A DNA stretch of 64,000 nt from an uncultured Lachnospiraceae bacterium (GCA_910579935.1 CAJTVQ010000016.1:1-64000), one strand, 5' to 3'; shown: positions 53,067 to 62,067, counted from the first letter of the stretch. Notes: a model not told the origin generated them from the letters alone. Numbers and translations are program-made.

Positions 53067-54470
53067 ATGGAAAATAAATTTGACGTAATCATCATAGGAG
53101 CAGGTCCCGGCGGAATATTCTGCGCATATGAACTAATGGATAAAAACGAACACCTGAAAATACTGGTAGTAGAAAAAGGACGTTCCATCGAGAAACGAAA
53201 CTGCCCGAAACGAACAACAAAACAGTGCGTAGGATGCAAACCCTGCTCCATTACCACCGGATTTGCAGGAGCTGGAGCCTTTTCCGACGGAAAACTGTCG
53301 CTGTCGCCGGATGTAGGCGGGAATCTTCCTGCAATTTTAGGATATGAGGAAACACTGGCTCTGATCAGGGAATCGGATGCCGTTTATCTGAAATTCGGTG
53401 CGGATCAGAATGTATACGGAGCGGATAAAGAAAAAGAGATACGGGAAATACGCAAGGCTGCGATCAATGCCAACCTGAAATTGATCGAATGCCCAATCCG
53501 GCATCTTGGAACGGAAGAAGGCTATAAGATTTACTCCAAGCTGCAGAGTCACCTGGAAGAGAAGGGAGTAACGCTCCTGTTTGAAACGATGGTGGAGCAG
53601 ATCCTTGTGGAAGACGGCAGGGCTGTAGGAATTGCCACGGATAAGGGAGAAACATATTATGCGGGGGAAATCGTGTCGGCAGTGGGACGCGAGGGTGCAG
53701 ACTGGTTTAAACATAAATGCGTGGAACTTGGCATCGAGACAGTACCCGGGACGGTGGATATCGGCGTGCGCGTGGAAGTGCGGGACGAGGTCATGCAGTA
53801 TCTGAACGAAAATCTGTATGAGGCGAAACTGGTGCTGTATGCGCCTACCTTTGACGACAAAGTGCGGACCTTCTGTACCAATCCTTCCGGCGAGGTGGCA
53901 ACGGAATATTATGAAGGCGGTCTGGCGGTAGTCAACGGACATGCTTATAAAGCCAAAGATTACAAAACAAACAACACCAATTTTGCGATTCTGGTATCCA
54001 AGAATTTTACCAAGCCGTTTAAGACACCCATTGCATACGGAAAACAGATTGCCCAGCTGTCTAATATGCTCTGCGGCGGCAAAATCATGGTGCAGACCTT
54101 CGGGGATTTCAAAAAGGGCAGAAGAACCACGGAGGAACGGCTCTGCCGCAATAATCTGATCCCCACGCTAAAAGATGCGGTACCGGGAGATCTGTCTTTG
54201 GTATTTCCGCATCGGATCATGGTGGATATTCAGGAGATGTTAGAAGCTCTTGACAAGGTAACACCGGGAATTGCTTCGGATGAAACGCTGCTGTACGGCG
54301 TGGAAGTGAAATTTTATTCCAACCGGGTCGTGGTGGACCGGGATTTTGAAACGAGCCTGAAAGGGCTTCGTGCCATCGGTGACGGTGCCGGTGTGACAAG
54401 GGGGCTGCAGCAGGCCTCTGCGAACGGTATCAGTGTGGCAAGAAGTATTTTGAAGGAAATGGAAGGATAG
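53067..54470 (+). CDS. FAD-dependent dehydrogenase (COG2509 family)
   Basis: 467 aa; AAAGGAGG 9 bp before the ATG. FAD-binding DVIIIGAGPGGIFCAYEL is followed by a Cys-rich segment (KQCVGCKPCSIT) and the family's GAGAFSDGKLSL. The C-terminus ends with LRAIGDGAGVTRGLQQASA, the second FAD contact. It is cytosolic. Members are conserved in Clostridia and often called uncharacterised dehydrogenases; the substrate is unknown. The first 50 codons have a different codon preference (AAA and ATA rich) from the remainder. The PrsA-like gene starts 3 bp after the stop. Confidence 0.85.
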   Translation: MENKFDVIIIGAGPGGIFCAYELMDKNEHLKILVVEKGRSIEKRNCPKRTTKQCVGCKPCSITTGFAGAGAFSDGKLSLSPDVGGNLPAILGYEETLALIRESDAVYLKFGADQNVYGADKEKEIREIRKAAINANLKLIECPIRHLGTEEGYKIYSKLQSHLEEKGVTLLFETMVEQILVEDGRAVGIATDKGETYYAGEIVSAVGREGADWFKHKCVELGIETVPGTVDIGVRVEVRDEVMQYLNENLYEAKLVLYAPTFDDKVRTFCTNPSGEVATEYYEGGLAVVNGHAYKAKDYKTNNTNFAILVSKNFTKPFKTPIAYGKQIAQLSNMLCGGKIMVQTFGDFKKGRRTTEERLCRNNLIPTLKDAVPGDLSLVFPHRIMVDIQEMLEALDKVTPGIASDETLLYGVEVKFYSNRVVVDRDFETSLKGLRAIGDGAGVTRGLQQASANGISVARSILKEMEG

Positions 54471-54473
54471 TGC

Positions 54474-55625
54474 GTGGCAGGAAATAAAAAAATACGGAAA
54501 TTTTATCAAATATTAAAAATAACGGGAAAGAAGAGGAACAGAAACCTCATACAGGGCAGAAAGAAACTGCAAAAGACAGCGGCGCTGCTGCTGCTGTCAG
54601 CCGTTATGGGCGCCTGGGCAGGCTGCGGAAACAAAGAGGATACCGATACGAAGGTGGTGCTGACGACCGGATTTGCGAAGGACGAAATTTTCCGCATAGA
54701 AAGTATTTCCTGCACCTTGCCGGAGATCATGGTGTACCTGACCAATACGCAGAACCAGTACGAACGTGTGTACGGGCCGGAAATATGGCAGGCGAATGTG
54801 GAAGGCATTACGCTGGAGCAGAATATCAAGGATACGGCTTTGGCAAGGATTGCCCAGATTAAGTCCATGAATCTGCTGGCGGCGGAACACGGGGTGGAAT
54901 TGTCAGAGCAGGAACAGGAAAATGCGGCAGCGGCGGCCAGGGCATATTATGGTTCCCTGAACGAGACGGAACGGGAACGGATGGGAGTGACCGAAGAGAT
55001 CGTTGCAAACCTGTATGCGGAGTATGGGCTGGCCAATAAAGTCTATCAGTTCATCATACGGGATATCAATCCGGAAATCAGCGATGATGAGGCGCGTACC
55101 ATTACCGTACAGCATATACTGATCAAAACTTATGCACTGGACAGCAAGGGAGAAAAAATCGAGTATACGGAAACGGCGAAAACGGAGGCGTATAAAAAGG
55201 CCAGGGAAGTACTGGAGACGGCAAGGGAAGGTGAAACCGATTTTGAGCAGCTGGTGGAGCGCTACAGCGAGGACAGCAAAGCAACCTATTCCTTTGGCAA
55301 AGGGGATATGGAGCCGGAATTTGAGGAAGCAGCCTTTAATCTGGGAACAGGGGAGATCAGCGGAATTGTGGAAACCAGATTCGGTTATCATATCATCAAA
55401 TGCATCAGCACTTTTGACCGTGCGGAAACGGATGCCAATAAGGTGAAGATTGTAGAAGAGCGGAAAAAAGAAGTATTCGGTCAGGAGTATGACACGTTTG
55501 TAAAGTCACTGACGAGAAATCTGAACGAGGAAGTGTGGGAACAGGTGACATTTATCAATGACCCGCAGGTGACAACAGCGGATTTCTTTGATGTGTACGG
55601 GGAATATTTTGCAGCGGATCCGTAA
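54474..55625 (+). CDS. PrsA-like parvulin peptidyl-prolyl isomerase lipoprotein
   Basis: 383 aa from GTG 54474, with GGAAGG 8 bp upstream. An unusually long, basic N-region of about 34 residues precedes the signal helix and lipobox (AWAGC, Cys51). Then comes a SurA_N-like helical part and a parvulin domain: ITVQHILIKT, ARTIT-to-FEQLVERYSEDS, FGKGDMEPEFEEAAF and TRFGYHIIKCIS. It folds secreted proteins at the outer face of the membrane. It is 3 bp after the flavoprotein gene and upstream of CIRCE-htpG, so chaperone genes cluster here. The CIRCE hairpin plus T-run can serve as its terminator. Confidence 0.88.
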   Translation: MAGNKKIRKFYQILKITGKKRNRNLIQGRKKLQKTAALLLLSAVMGAWAGCGNKEDTDTKVVLTTGFAKDEIFRIESISCTLPEIMVYLTNTQNQYERVYGPEIWQANVEGITLEQNIKDTALARIAQIKSMNLLAAEHGVELSEQEQENAAAAARAYYGSLNETERERMGVTEEIVANLYAEYGLANKVYQFIIRDINPEISDDEARTITVQHILIKTYALDSKGEKIEYTETAKTEAYKKAREVLETAREGETDFEQLVERYSEDSKATYSFGKGDMEPEFEEAAFNLGTGEISGIVETRFGYHIIKCISTFDRAETDANKVKIVEERKKEVFGQEYDTFVKSLTRNLNEEVWEQVTFINDPQVTTADFFDVYGEYFAADP

Positions 55626-55707
55626 GGAAGATGTATGGGTAAGCAGGAGTTTACGAAAATTTTAGAAATCCGCAATCCTGCATAAATACAGGGAAAAACA
55701 GAAATTA

Positions 55708-55747
55708 TTAGCACTCGGAACAAATGAGTGCTAATTTTTTCTTGACT
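55708..55747 (+). promoter_or_regulatory. CIRCE operator and promoter region of htpG
   Basis: TTAGCACTC (55708-55716), a 9-nt spacer, GAGTGCTAA (55726-55734): an exact CIRCE element, the binding site of the heat-shock repressor HrcA. It is followed by TTTTTTC and TTGACT (55742-55747), a plausible -35, with only a weak -10 (TTAAAC, 55764-55769). The hairpin plus T-run also has the form of an intrinsic terminator for the preceding gene. The remaining about 110 nt to the htpG start hold no recognised signal except a purine-rich stretch. Confidence 0.92.
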
Positions 55748-55880
55748 TTTTTTACGAGAGGAATTAAACTTTGATTATGCGGCGGTGCGGAGCATTTCCG
55801 TACCGGAAAGAACAGAAAAGGGAAGACTGAAAAGGAAATCAGAAAATCAAAATTGAAAAGAGAAAGGGAAGTGGATCTAC

Positions 55881-58034
55881 ATGGCAGCAAAGCATGGTAA
55901 TTTGTCAATTAACAGCGATAATATTTTTCCGATTATTAAGAAATGGCTGTACTCGGATCATGATATTTTCATGAGGGAGCTTATTTCCAACGGATGCGAC
56001 GCGATTACAAAGCTGAAGAAGTTGGAAATGATGGGAGAGTGTACCCTGCCGGACGATTATAAGGCAAAGATACGGGTTGTCGCAAATCCGGAGGAGAAGA
56101 CGCTGAAATTTATTGATAACGGTATCGGCATGACAGCGGAAGAAGTGGAAGAATATATTAACCAGATTGCTTTTTCCGGTGCAACGGACTTTTTTGAAAA
56201 ATATAAGGACAAGACGAACGAAGACCAGATCATCGGTCATTTCGGCTTAGGTTTTTATTCTGCATTTATGGTAGCGGATCAGGTGCATATCGATTCCCTT
56301 TCCTACAAGGAAGGCGCTGTGCCGGTGCATTGGGAATGCGACGGCGGAACGGAGTTTGATATGGAGGAAGGTTCCCGCACAGAGGTTGGTACGGAGATCA
56401 CGCTTTTCATCAATGAGGACTGCTTGGAGTTCTGCAATGAGTATAAAGCGAGGGAAGTGATTAAGAAATACTGTTCCTTCATGCCTACCGAAATCTATCT
56501 GGAAAAGGAAAATACCACAGAGACCCAGATTATCAAGGCAGAAGAAAAGCTGGATACCGACACGGTGGTAGAAGAGATTGCAAAGGAGAAGGAAGAAGAC
56601 GAGCAGAAGCTGAAAATCGTAAAAAGACCGGAACTTTTGAACGATACCACACCTTTGTGGACCAAGCATCCCAACGAGTGTACGAAAGAAGAGTATTTGG
56701 AATTTTACCGAAAGGTATTTCAGGATTACAAAGAACCGCTGTTCTGGATTCATTTGAATATGGATTATCCGTTTAATTTAAAAGGAATTTTATATTTCCC
56801 GAAAATCAACATGGAATATGAGTCCATTGAAGGAACCATCAAATTGTATAACAATCAGGTGTTCATCGCGGACAATATCAAAGAAGTGATTCCGGAATTC
56901 CTGCTTTTATTAAAGGGTGTCATCGACTGTCCGGACCTGCCGCTGAACGTGTCCAGAAGCGCGCTGCAGAACGACGGATTTGTGAAAAAGATTTCCGATT
57001 ATATTTCGAAAAAGGTGGCGGACAAATTATCCGGTATGTGCAAGACAGAGAAAGAAGAATACGATAAATACTGGGACGATATCAGCCCGTTTATCAAATT
57101 CGGCTGCTTAAAGGATGACAAATTCTGCGAAAAGATGACAGACTACATTCTCTTTAAGAATCTGGAAGGCAAATATCTGACCCTGCCCGAATGTCTGGAG
57201 GTCGGCAAGACGGATACGGAAGAAAATGCCACGGATGAAAACGGCAGTCAGGCGGAAGCGGAAGCTGCGGAAAGCGGCGCTGCCGAAGCCGGAGAGGCAC
57301 AGGAAGAAAAGGAAGAAACCGGAGCCGTGGATGAAGACGGCAACCGCGTAGAAGCGGAAATCGTAGAGGATGCCGAAGCAGAAGATGCGGAAGAGGATGA
57401 GGAAGAAGAGGAAGAAAAGAAAGAGAAGATCATCTACTATGTGACCGACGAACAGCAGCAGAGCCAGTATATCAATATGTTTAAGTCCGCGAAAATGGAT
57501 GCGGTCATACTGACCCACAGCATTGACCAGCCGTTCATTTCTCAGCTGGAAGCGAAAAACGAAGGCATCCGCTTTATGCGTATTGATGCGGACCTGACGG
57601 ATTCTCTGAAATCCAAGACCTCCAAAAAAGCGGCAAAGGAGATGGAGGAGCAGGCAGAGGAAATCGCAAAGATTATGAAGAAAGCATTGAAGAAAGAGAA
57701 TCTTACGGTAAAAGTGGAGAAGTTAAAGAACAAGAAAGTTTCTTCCATGATTACGGTTTCCGAGGAAAGCCGGCGTATGCAGGATATGATGCGTATGTAT
57801 TCCATGAACGGTGCGGATATGGGGATGTTCGGCAAAGAAGGTGAGACTCTCATCCTCAATGCCAGCCATCCGCTGGTGCAGTATGTACTGGACAACAAAG
57901 AGGGTGAAAACGTGACGATGATCTGCGAACAGCTGTATGACCTGGCACAGATTCAGAACGCACCGCTGGCACCGGAAGCGATGACGAAATTTATTGCGAG
58001 AAGCAATGACATTATGATGCTGCTTACCAGATAA
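55881..58034 (+). CDS. htpG: Molecular chaperone HtpG (Hsp90) with acidic insert
   Basis: 717 aa, about 90 longer than E. coli HtpG (624). The GHKL ATPase motifs are FMRELISNGCDAITKL, DNGIGMT and IGHFGLGFYSAFMVAD. The middle domain has LPLNVSRSALQND. Residues about 442-516 (57204-57428) are an extremely acidic, low-complexity insert rich in E, A and D, which then returns to a normal IIYYVTDEQQQSQY segment. The insert lies in the late middle domain, not where the eukaryotic charged linker sits (after the N-domain). The C-terminal dimer domain is complete. A CIRCE upstream implies HrcA control. An imperfect terminator follows. Confidence 0.95.
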   Translation: MAAKHGNLSINSDNIFPIIKKWLYSDHDIFMRELISNGCDAITKLKKLEMMGECTLPDDYKAKIRVVANPEEKTLKFIDNGIGMTAEEVEEYINQIAFSGATDFFEKYKDKTNEDQIIGHFGLGFYSAFMVADQVHIDSLSYKEGAVPVHWECDGGTEFDMEEGSRTEVGTEITLFINEDCLEFCNEYKAREVIKKYCSFMPTEIYLEKENTTETQIIKAEEKLDTDTVVEEIAKEKEEDEQKLKIVKRPELLNDTTPLWTKHPNECTKEEYLEFYRKVFQDYKEPLFWIHLNMDYPFNLKGILYFPKINMEYESIEGTIKLYNNQVFIADNIKEVIPEFLLLLKGVIDCPDLPLNVSRSALQNDGFVKKISDYISKKVADKLSGMCKTEKEEYDKYWDDISPFIKFGCLKDDKFCEKMTDYILFKNLEGKYLTLPECLEVGKTDTEENATDENGSQAEAEAAESGAAEAGEAQEEKEETGAVDEDGNRVEAEIVEDAEAEDAEEDEEEEEEKKEKIIYYVTDEQQQSQYINMFKSAKMDAVILTHSIDQPFISQLEAKNEGIRFMRIDADLTDSLKSKTSKKAAKEMEEQAEEIAKIMKKALKKENLTVKVEKLKNKKVSSMITVSEESRRMQDMMRMYSMNGADMGMFGKEGETLILNASHPLVQYVLDNKEGENVTMICEQLYDLAQIQNAPLAPEAMTKFIARSNDIMMLLTR

Positions 58035-58073
58035 TTTTAAGGTTTAACCGGGCGGATGCCCGCACAGCCTGAA

Positions 58074-58117
58074 AACCCCTGCATATAATGTGGTAAACAT
58101 ATATGCAGAGGTTTTTT
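58074..58117 (+). terminator. Intrinsic terminator of htpG that includes the next gene's ribosome binding site
   Basis: AACCCCTGCATATA (58074-58087) pairs at 13 of 14 positions with TATATGCAGAGGTT (58100-58113), followed by four more T. The GAGG in the right arm is the only Shine-Dalgarno candidate for ATG 58118. Confidence 0.65.
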
Positions 58118-58807
58118 ATGCCTGTAAATATTACTCATGCCGCACAGAGAAGCGACAGTCCCTATGCGGGAAACCTGAAAGTCAGCGTAACCTCCACGTT
58201 GGGGATGATACCCATCAGCAATGCCACGGTCAGGATTTCCTATAAAGGGATGCCGGATTCCGTTATAGAAACGCTAAACACTGACATATCGGGACAAACC
58301 GAGGAGATAGGTCTTCCGGCCCCGCCGCTGGAATACAGTCTGGAGCCTGGAAGCGAGCAGCCGTATTCCGAGTACAATATTGAAGTCACGGCACCGGGAT
58401 ATGAGCCGGTAATGGTATCGGGAACGGAAATACTGGCGGATACGCTGGCACTGCAGCCGATCGAGATGATACCGGTGGAGGAAGAGCAGCAGGAAGAAGA
58501 TACGATTGTTATTCCGGATCATACGTTGTATGGTGAATATCCGCCTAAAATACCGGAAGATGAGATCAAACCCATGGACGAGACCGGCGAGATCGTACTT
58601 AGCAGGGTGGTGATACCCGAATATGTGGTGGTTCACGACGGTGTGCCCGGCGATTCCACTGCGCCAAATTATTATGTCAGGTATAAGGATTATATCAAAA
58701 ACGTGGCTTCCTCCGAAATTTATGCCACATGGCCGGAAAATGCCATTTATGCCAATATTCTTGCGATCATGTCGGTGACTTTAAACAGGGTATATACGGA
58801 GTGGTAG
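58118..58807 (+). pseudogene. 3'-truncated peptidoglycan-binding / spore cortex-type protein
   Basis: 229 codons from ATG 58118 (GAGG 6 bp upstream, within the terminator stem). It begins PVNITHAAQRSDSPYAGNLK and ends EIYATWPENAIYANILAIMS with TLNRVYTEW, then TAG. The long Lachnospiraceae relatives I know continue from this very point with YRSKGYDFTIT, further cortex-like sequence and a C-terminal peptidoglycan-binding domain, to about 450-500 aa. Nothing like that follows here in any frame. So the gene has lost its 3' half, most likely by deletion. An N-terminal carboxypeptidase-regulatory-like beta domain (NLKVSVTSTLGMIPISNATV) remains and might still be made. Confidence 0.6.
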
Positions 58808-58839
58808 CAAAACCAATAGATTTCCGGAAGTTTAGCATA

Positions 58840-58868
58840 TTGCTTTTCCGTGGCAAATATTGTATGAT
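58840..58868 (+). promoter_or_regulatory. Promoter of the secreted repeat protein gene
   Basis: TTGCTT (58840-58845), a 17-bp spacer and TATGAT (58863-58868), 54 bp upstream of the start codon. Confidence 0.5.
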
Positions 58869-58921
58869 TAACTCAAATTATAGGTAAAGACCAGGCAATG
58901 GCATGATATGGAGGAAGCATT

Positions 58922-60037
58922 ATGAAAAAGAATCAGATTGCGAAGTTATGTATGGCGGCCTGCCTCGTACTTGGCATGTTTATGATACCGGTAAACCGGA
59001 TGGAGGTACGGGCAGCGGCTTCGGTGATGGCAACGGTACAGGGAACGGTTATGTCGGGAACGACGACTGAACTGCTGAAACTTTCCACCAAAGAAGGTGA
59101 TATGGAAATTAAGCTGGACAGCGGAACCGATACAAGCGCCTGCAAAATTCTGCTGCCGGATTATAAAATCAGCGTTTCCGTTTCCCATGGTTCGGATGGC
59201 TATCTCCATGCGGTGAAGATTACTACGGAAGCACAGACTCCGGCGGTGACACTTGATTTTTCCACATCCGCCAATGTGACGGGCACGATTGGCGACAAGA
59301 CGACGAGTGAAATCCTGTATTTTAATACCCAGCAGGGGGAGATGGAGATTAAGCTGGATGCGACTACCAATATGAGCGGATGTTCGGTTCTGGTGGTGGA
59401 CAAGAGTTACAGCATTACCTGTGTGCGGGGGTCGGATGCTTATATGCATGCCGTCAGCATTTCAGATGCGGGAATGGCGGCAGGGACATCGTCCCCTTCT
59501 TCCCCGGCTTCTCCGGTAACGCCTTCTACGACAGTGCCTGTTTCCTCCGGTCTTACACCTGCACCGACAGGAACCGTAACGGCCGCTACCGGGACGGTTT
59601 CCGGAACCGTTGCGGAAAACACAAAGGAAAACCTTCTGTACCTGTCTACCAAGGATGGCGAAATGCAGTTTGCAATCGACAGCAGCACGGATGCCAGGAG
59701 CGGTGTGGTGCTTACTCCCGGTAATAAACTGACGGTTTCTTTTTATCATGGTTCGGATGCTTATCTCCATGCGGTCAGTCTGTCAGGACAAAAGGATGCG
59801 CCTTCCATGGCGCAGATGGATACGTCCGATGTTGCAACGGTAACCGGAACGGTAGGAGATGAATCAAGCGAGAGTGTGCTGTATCTGGATACGCCGCAGG
59901 GGGAGATGCAGCTGAAGCTAGATGCGGTAAACAGCATCAGTAACTGCAAAGTGTTTGTGGCCGGAAAGAAACTCAGTCTGACCTGCACGCGTGGTTCGGA
60001 TGCCTATATGCATGCAATCGATATTACAGGGATGTAG
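58922..60037 (+). CDS. Secreted protein with four tandem domain repeats (A-B-A'-B')
   Basis: 371 aa; GGAGG 7-8 bp before the ATG. A signal peptide (CMAACLVLGMFMIPV, cleavage after VRA) is followed by four units of about 65-70 residues starting near 36, 112, 216 and 300. Each has GTV..., then (L/I)LYL-T-GEM-IKLD, a Cys or similar, then GSD-Y-HAV. Units 1 and 3 share LSTK(E/D)G and HGSDxYLHAV; units 2 and 4 share (T/D)xQGEMxxKLD and RGSDAYMHA. A Ser/Pro/Thr linker (about 190-215) separates the pairs. It is probably beta-rich and extracellular, with no anchor motif. Family unknown to me. Confidence 0.7.
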   Translation: MKKNQIAKLCMAACLVLGMFMIPVNRMEVRAAASVMATVQGTVMSGTTTELLKLSTKEGDMEIKLDSGTDTSACKILLPDYKISVSVSHGSDGYLHAVKITTEAQTPAVTLDFSTSANVTGTIGDKTTSEILYFNTQQGEMEIKLDATTNMSGCSVLVVDKSYSITCVRGSDAYMHAVSISDAGMAAGTSSPSSPASPVTPSTTVPVSSGLTPAPTGTVTAATGTVSGTVAENTKENLLYLSTKDGEMQFAIDSSTDARSGVVLTPGNKLTVSFYHGSDAYLHAVSLSGQKDAPSMAQMDTSDVATVTGTVGDESSESVLYLDTPQGEMQLKLDAVNSISNCKVFVAGKKLSLTCTRGSDAYMHAIDITGM

Positions 60038-60051
60038 GACGGAAGGAACAG

Positions 60052-60270
60052 ATGCTGCATACCCAGAGCGGGAATTACATATTTATATTAAAAAGCAGCG
60101 GGGAAAGCTGGAATATGTGTGAGGAACGCATTGTAGAGTATGAAATCATTTACCGGAATAAGGAGATGAAAGTCACGCTGGAATTTCCGGAGAAAACGGA
60201 CGGTAAGGCGGAGAGAGAACTTGGCGACCGGTTGAAAGAACTGTATCTGCGGAGGGCCGGACATGAGTAA
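60052..60270 (+). CDS. Small protein upstream of the serine recombinase
   Basis: 72 aa from ATG 60052 (GGAAGG 5 bp upstream), or 51 aa from ATG 60115, which gives the more protein-like MCEERIVEYEIIYRNKEMKV start. Not recognised. Acidic and basic residues alternate in a likely beta-then-helix fold. The end overlaps the recombinase start by 8 bp, so translation is coupled. Small coupled genes before large serine recombinases can be recombination directionality factors or part of the recombinase unit; this is inference. Confidence 0.5.
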   Translation: MLHTQSGNYIFILKSSGESWNMCEERIVEYEIIYRNKEMKVTLEFPEKTDGKAERELGDRLKELYLRRAGHE

Positions 60271-61987
60271 GAAAGTCAGGACACTGCTGAGAGTATCTTC
60301 GAAACAGCAGCTGCATGAGGATGATATTCCGGTACAGCGCGCGGAAGCGCGGCAGTATATCGAGGGCCGTTCCGGATGGGTATTTGACAGAGAGTATATA
60401 GAAAAGGCAGTATCCGGTTATAAGAACGGTGTGGAAGACCGGGAAGTGCTCCAGGAAATTCTAGCGGATGCGAAGGAAAAACAATTTGATATCCTGCTTA
60501 CTTATATGTCGGACCGGATTGGCAGGCAGGAGGAATACAGCTTTTATGTGGCCGCATTGAACCGGCTTGGAATTGAAGTATGGACGATTAAGGACGGGCA
60601 GCTGAAGACGGAGGAGCATATTGATAAACTGCTGAATTATATCCGTTTCTGGCAGAATGAAGGCGAGAGTAAAAAGACCGGAATGCGGGTACGGGATACA
60701 CAGAGGGAATTGGTAAAAGCGGGGAAATTTGTGGGCGGAAGGGCGCCGTTCGGTTACCGGCTGGTGCCATCCGGTATGGTGAGCAGCCATGGGAGACTGC
60801 TGAAAAAGCTGGAAATAGTCGGAGAAGATGCAAATACGGTCCGGAGGATTTTTGAACTGGCAGTGCATCAGGGAATGGGCTATGTGCGGATTGCCGGAGA
60901 ATTAAATCGTCAGGACATTCCGGCGGTTTCCGGCGGGGAATGGAAGGCGGGAACCATAAGGGGGATATTGACCAATCCTGTCTATATGGGATATCTTGCG
61001 ATTGGCAGACGGGAGAACCACGGGACTTTGACGAGGTTAGACAGGCGGGAATGGGTCTATTCCGAGGAGCAGATACAGGAACTGGTGATTGTGTCGGCAC
61101 AGCTTTGGGAGCGTGCGCAGGAGATAAGGGAAGCCAGAAAAGAGAAAATCCGGACTGCCGGGGAGCGGACGTCACAGACGTGCAGGGAAGGCAGCCGGAT
61201 ACCTTTTTGTACCGGCGGAAAGCTTGCATTAATGGGATTCGTTTACTGCGGTCACTGCGGCAGACGGTTGGAAAACGGGAGTTATTATAACCGGTGGGTT
61301 ACGAAATCCGGAGAAAGGAAAGCTGCCTTTACCGGCAGATATATATGCCGTGGAAAATGCGGCGGATGTTCCGGCTATTCACGGGAACTGCTGGAGTCTG
61401 TGGTTTTCCGGGCTGTGGAAGACTATATGATGCAGATAGATTTTGTGGATGTGTCTGGAGATATGAGAGAGTTACGGGAGAGAAAAAGAAAGCGGGCAGA
61501 AAAGGAATGGAAGGCAGCCTGCAGGCAGTTGGATCGCCTGAGGCAGGATATTGCAACATTGGAAGAAAAAATCCCGGAAGCGATACGCGGTACCGGTTAT
61601 TTCAGTGAAGAGAAGCTGGCTTCCATGCTGAAAGAAAAGGAGCAGGACCTGCAGGAAGGAAAACGGAAAAAAGAACAGGCGGAAAGGGAATGGAAGGAAG
61701 CGGAGAGGCAGAACCGCATTGAAGAGAAGGCGGCTGACCTTCCGGACTGGAAAGAAGAGTTCCGCAATGCCGGCATCCCGGCTAAACGAATGCTGCTTTC
61801 TTCCCTCATTTGTGGAATCCAGGTAAAGGAGGAAGAAATACGGATCTGCTTTAAAGTATGTCAGGGGAGTGCGATACACGGAACCGATGGCTTCGGGGTA
61901 CCGGAATCGTCATTGATTGAGGGTGGCAGGGAGGTTTGGCTGGACAGGCTGGTAGTCAGGGTTGACAGGGGGAATGCAACTGAATGA
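60263..61987 (+). CDS. Large serine recombinase
   Basis: 574 aa. The resolvase catalytic domain starts TLLRVSSKQQ (Ser12 the likely nucleophile) and has TYMSDRIGRQEEY with the active-site Arg residues. The recombinase domain has GKFVGGRAPFGYRLV and GTIRGILTNPVYMGYL. A zinc ribbon follows (YCGHCGRRL with CRGKCGGCSG), then a coiled-coil (about 405-500) and a short C-domain. Such enzymes integrate and excise phages, conjugative elements and spore-gene elements at att sites. No phage structural or transfer genes are seen in the window, so it may be a remnant or a solitary integrase. A terminator follows. Confidence 0.93.
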   Translation: MSKKVRTLLRVSSKQQLHEDDIPVQRAEARQYIEGRSGWVFDREYIEKAVSGYKNGVEDREVLQEILADAKEKQFDILLTYMSDRIGRQEEYSFYVAALNRLGIEVWTIKDGQLKTEEHIDKLLNYIRFWQNEGESKKTGMRVRDTQRELVKAGKFVGGRAPFGYRLVPSGMVSSHGRLLKKLEIVGEDANTVRRIFELAVHQGMGYVRIAGELNRQDIPAVSGGEWKAGTIRGILTNPVYMGYLAIGRRENHGTLTRLDRREWVYSEEQIQELVIVSAQLWERAQEIREARKEKIRTAGERTSQTCREGSRIPFCTGGKLALMGFVYCGHCGRRLENGSYYNRWVTKSGERKAAFTGRYICRGKCGGCSGYSRELLESVVFRAVEDYMMQIDFVDVSGDMRELRERKRKRAEKEWKAACRQLDRLRQDIATLEEKIPEAIRGTGYFSEEKLASMLKEKEQDLQEGKRKKEQAEREWKEAERQNRIEEKAADLPDWKEEFRNAGIPAKRMLLSSLICGIQVKEEEIRICFKVCQGSAIHGTDGFGVPESSLIEGGREVWLDRLVVRVDRGNATE

Positions 61988-62028
61988 TACAATTTGAAAC
62001 AGCTCATATTTTAGATGGGATTGAGACG

Positions 62029-62067
62029 ATCGGAAAGACGAAACTGTGCAATGTCTTTCCGATTTTT
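62029..62067 (+). terminator. Intrinsic terminator of the recombinase gene
   Basis: ATCGGAAAGAC (62029-62039) pairs perfectly with GTCTTTCCGAT (62053-62063), followed by TTTT. Confidence 0.85.
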
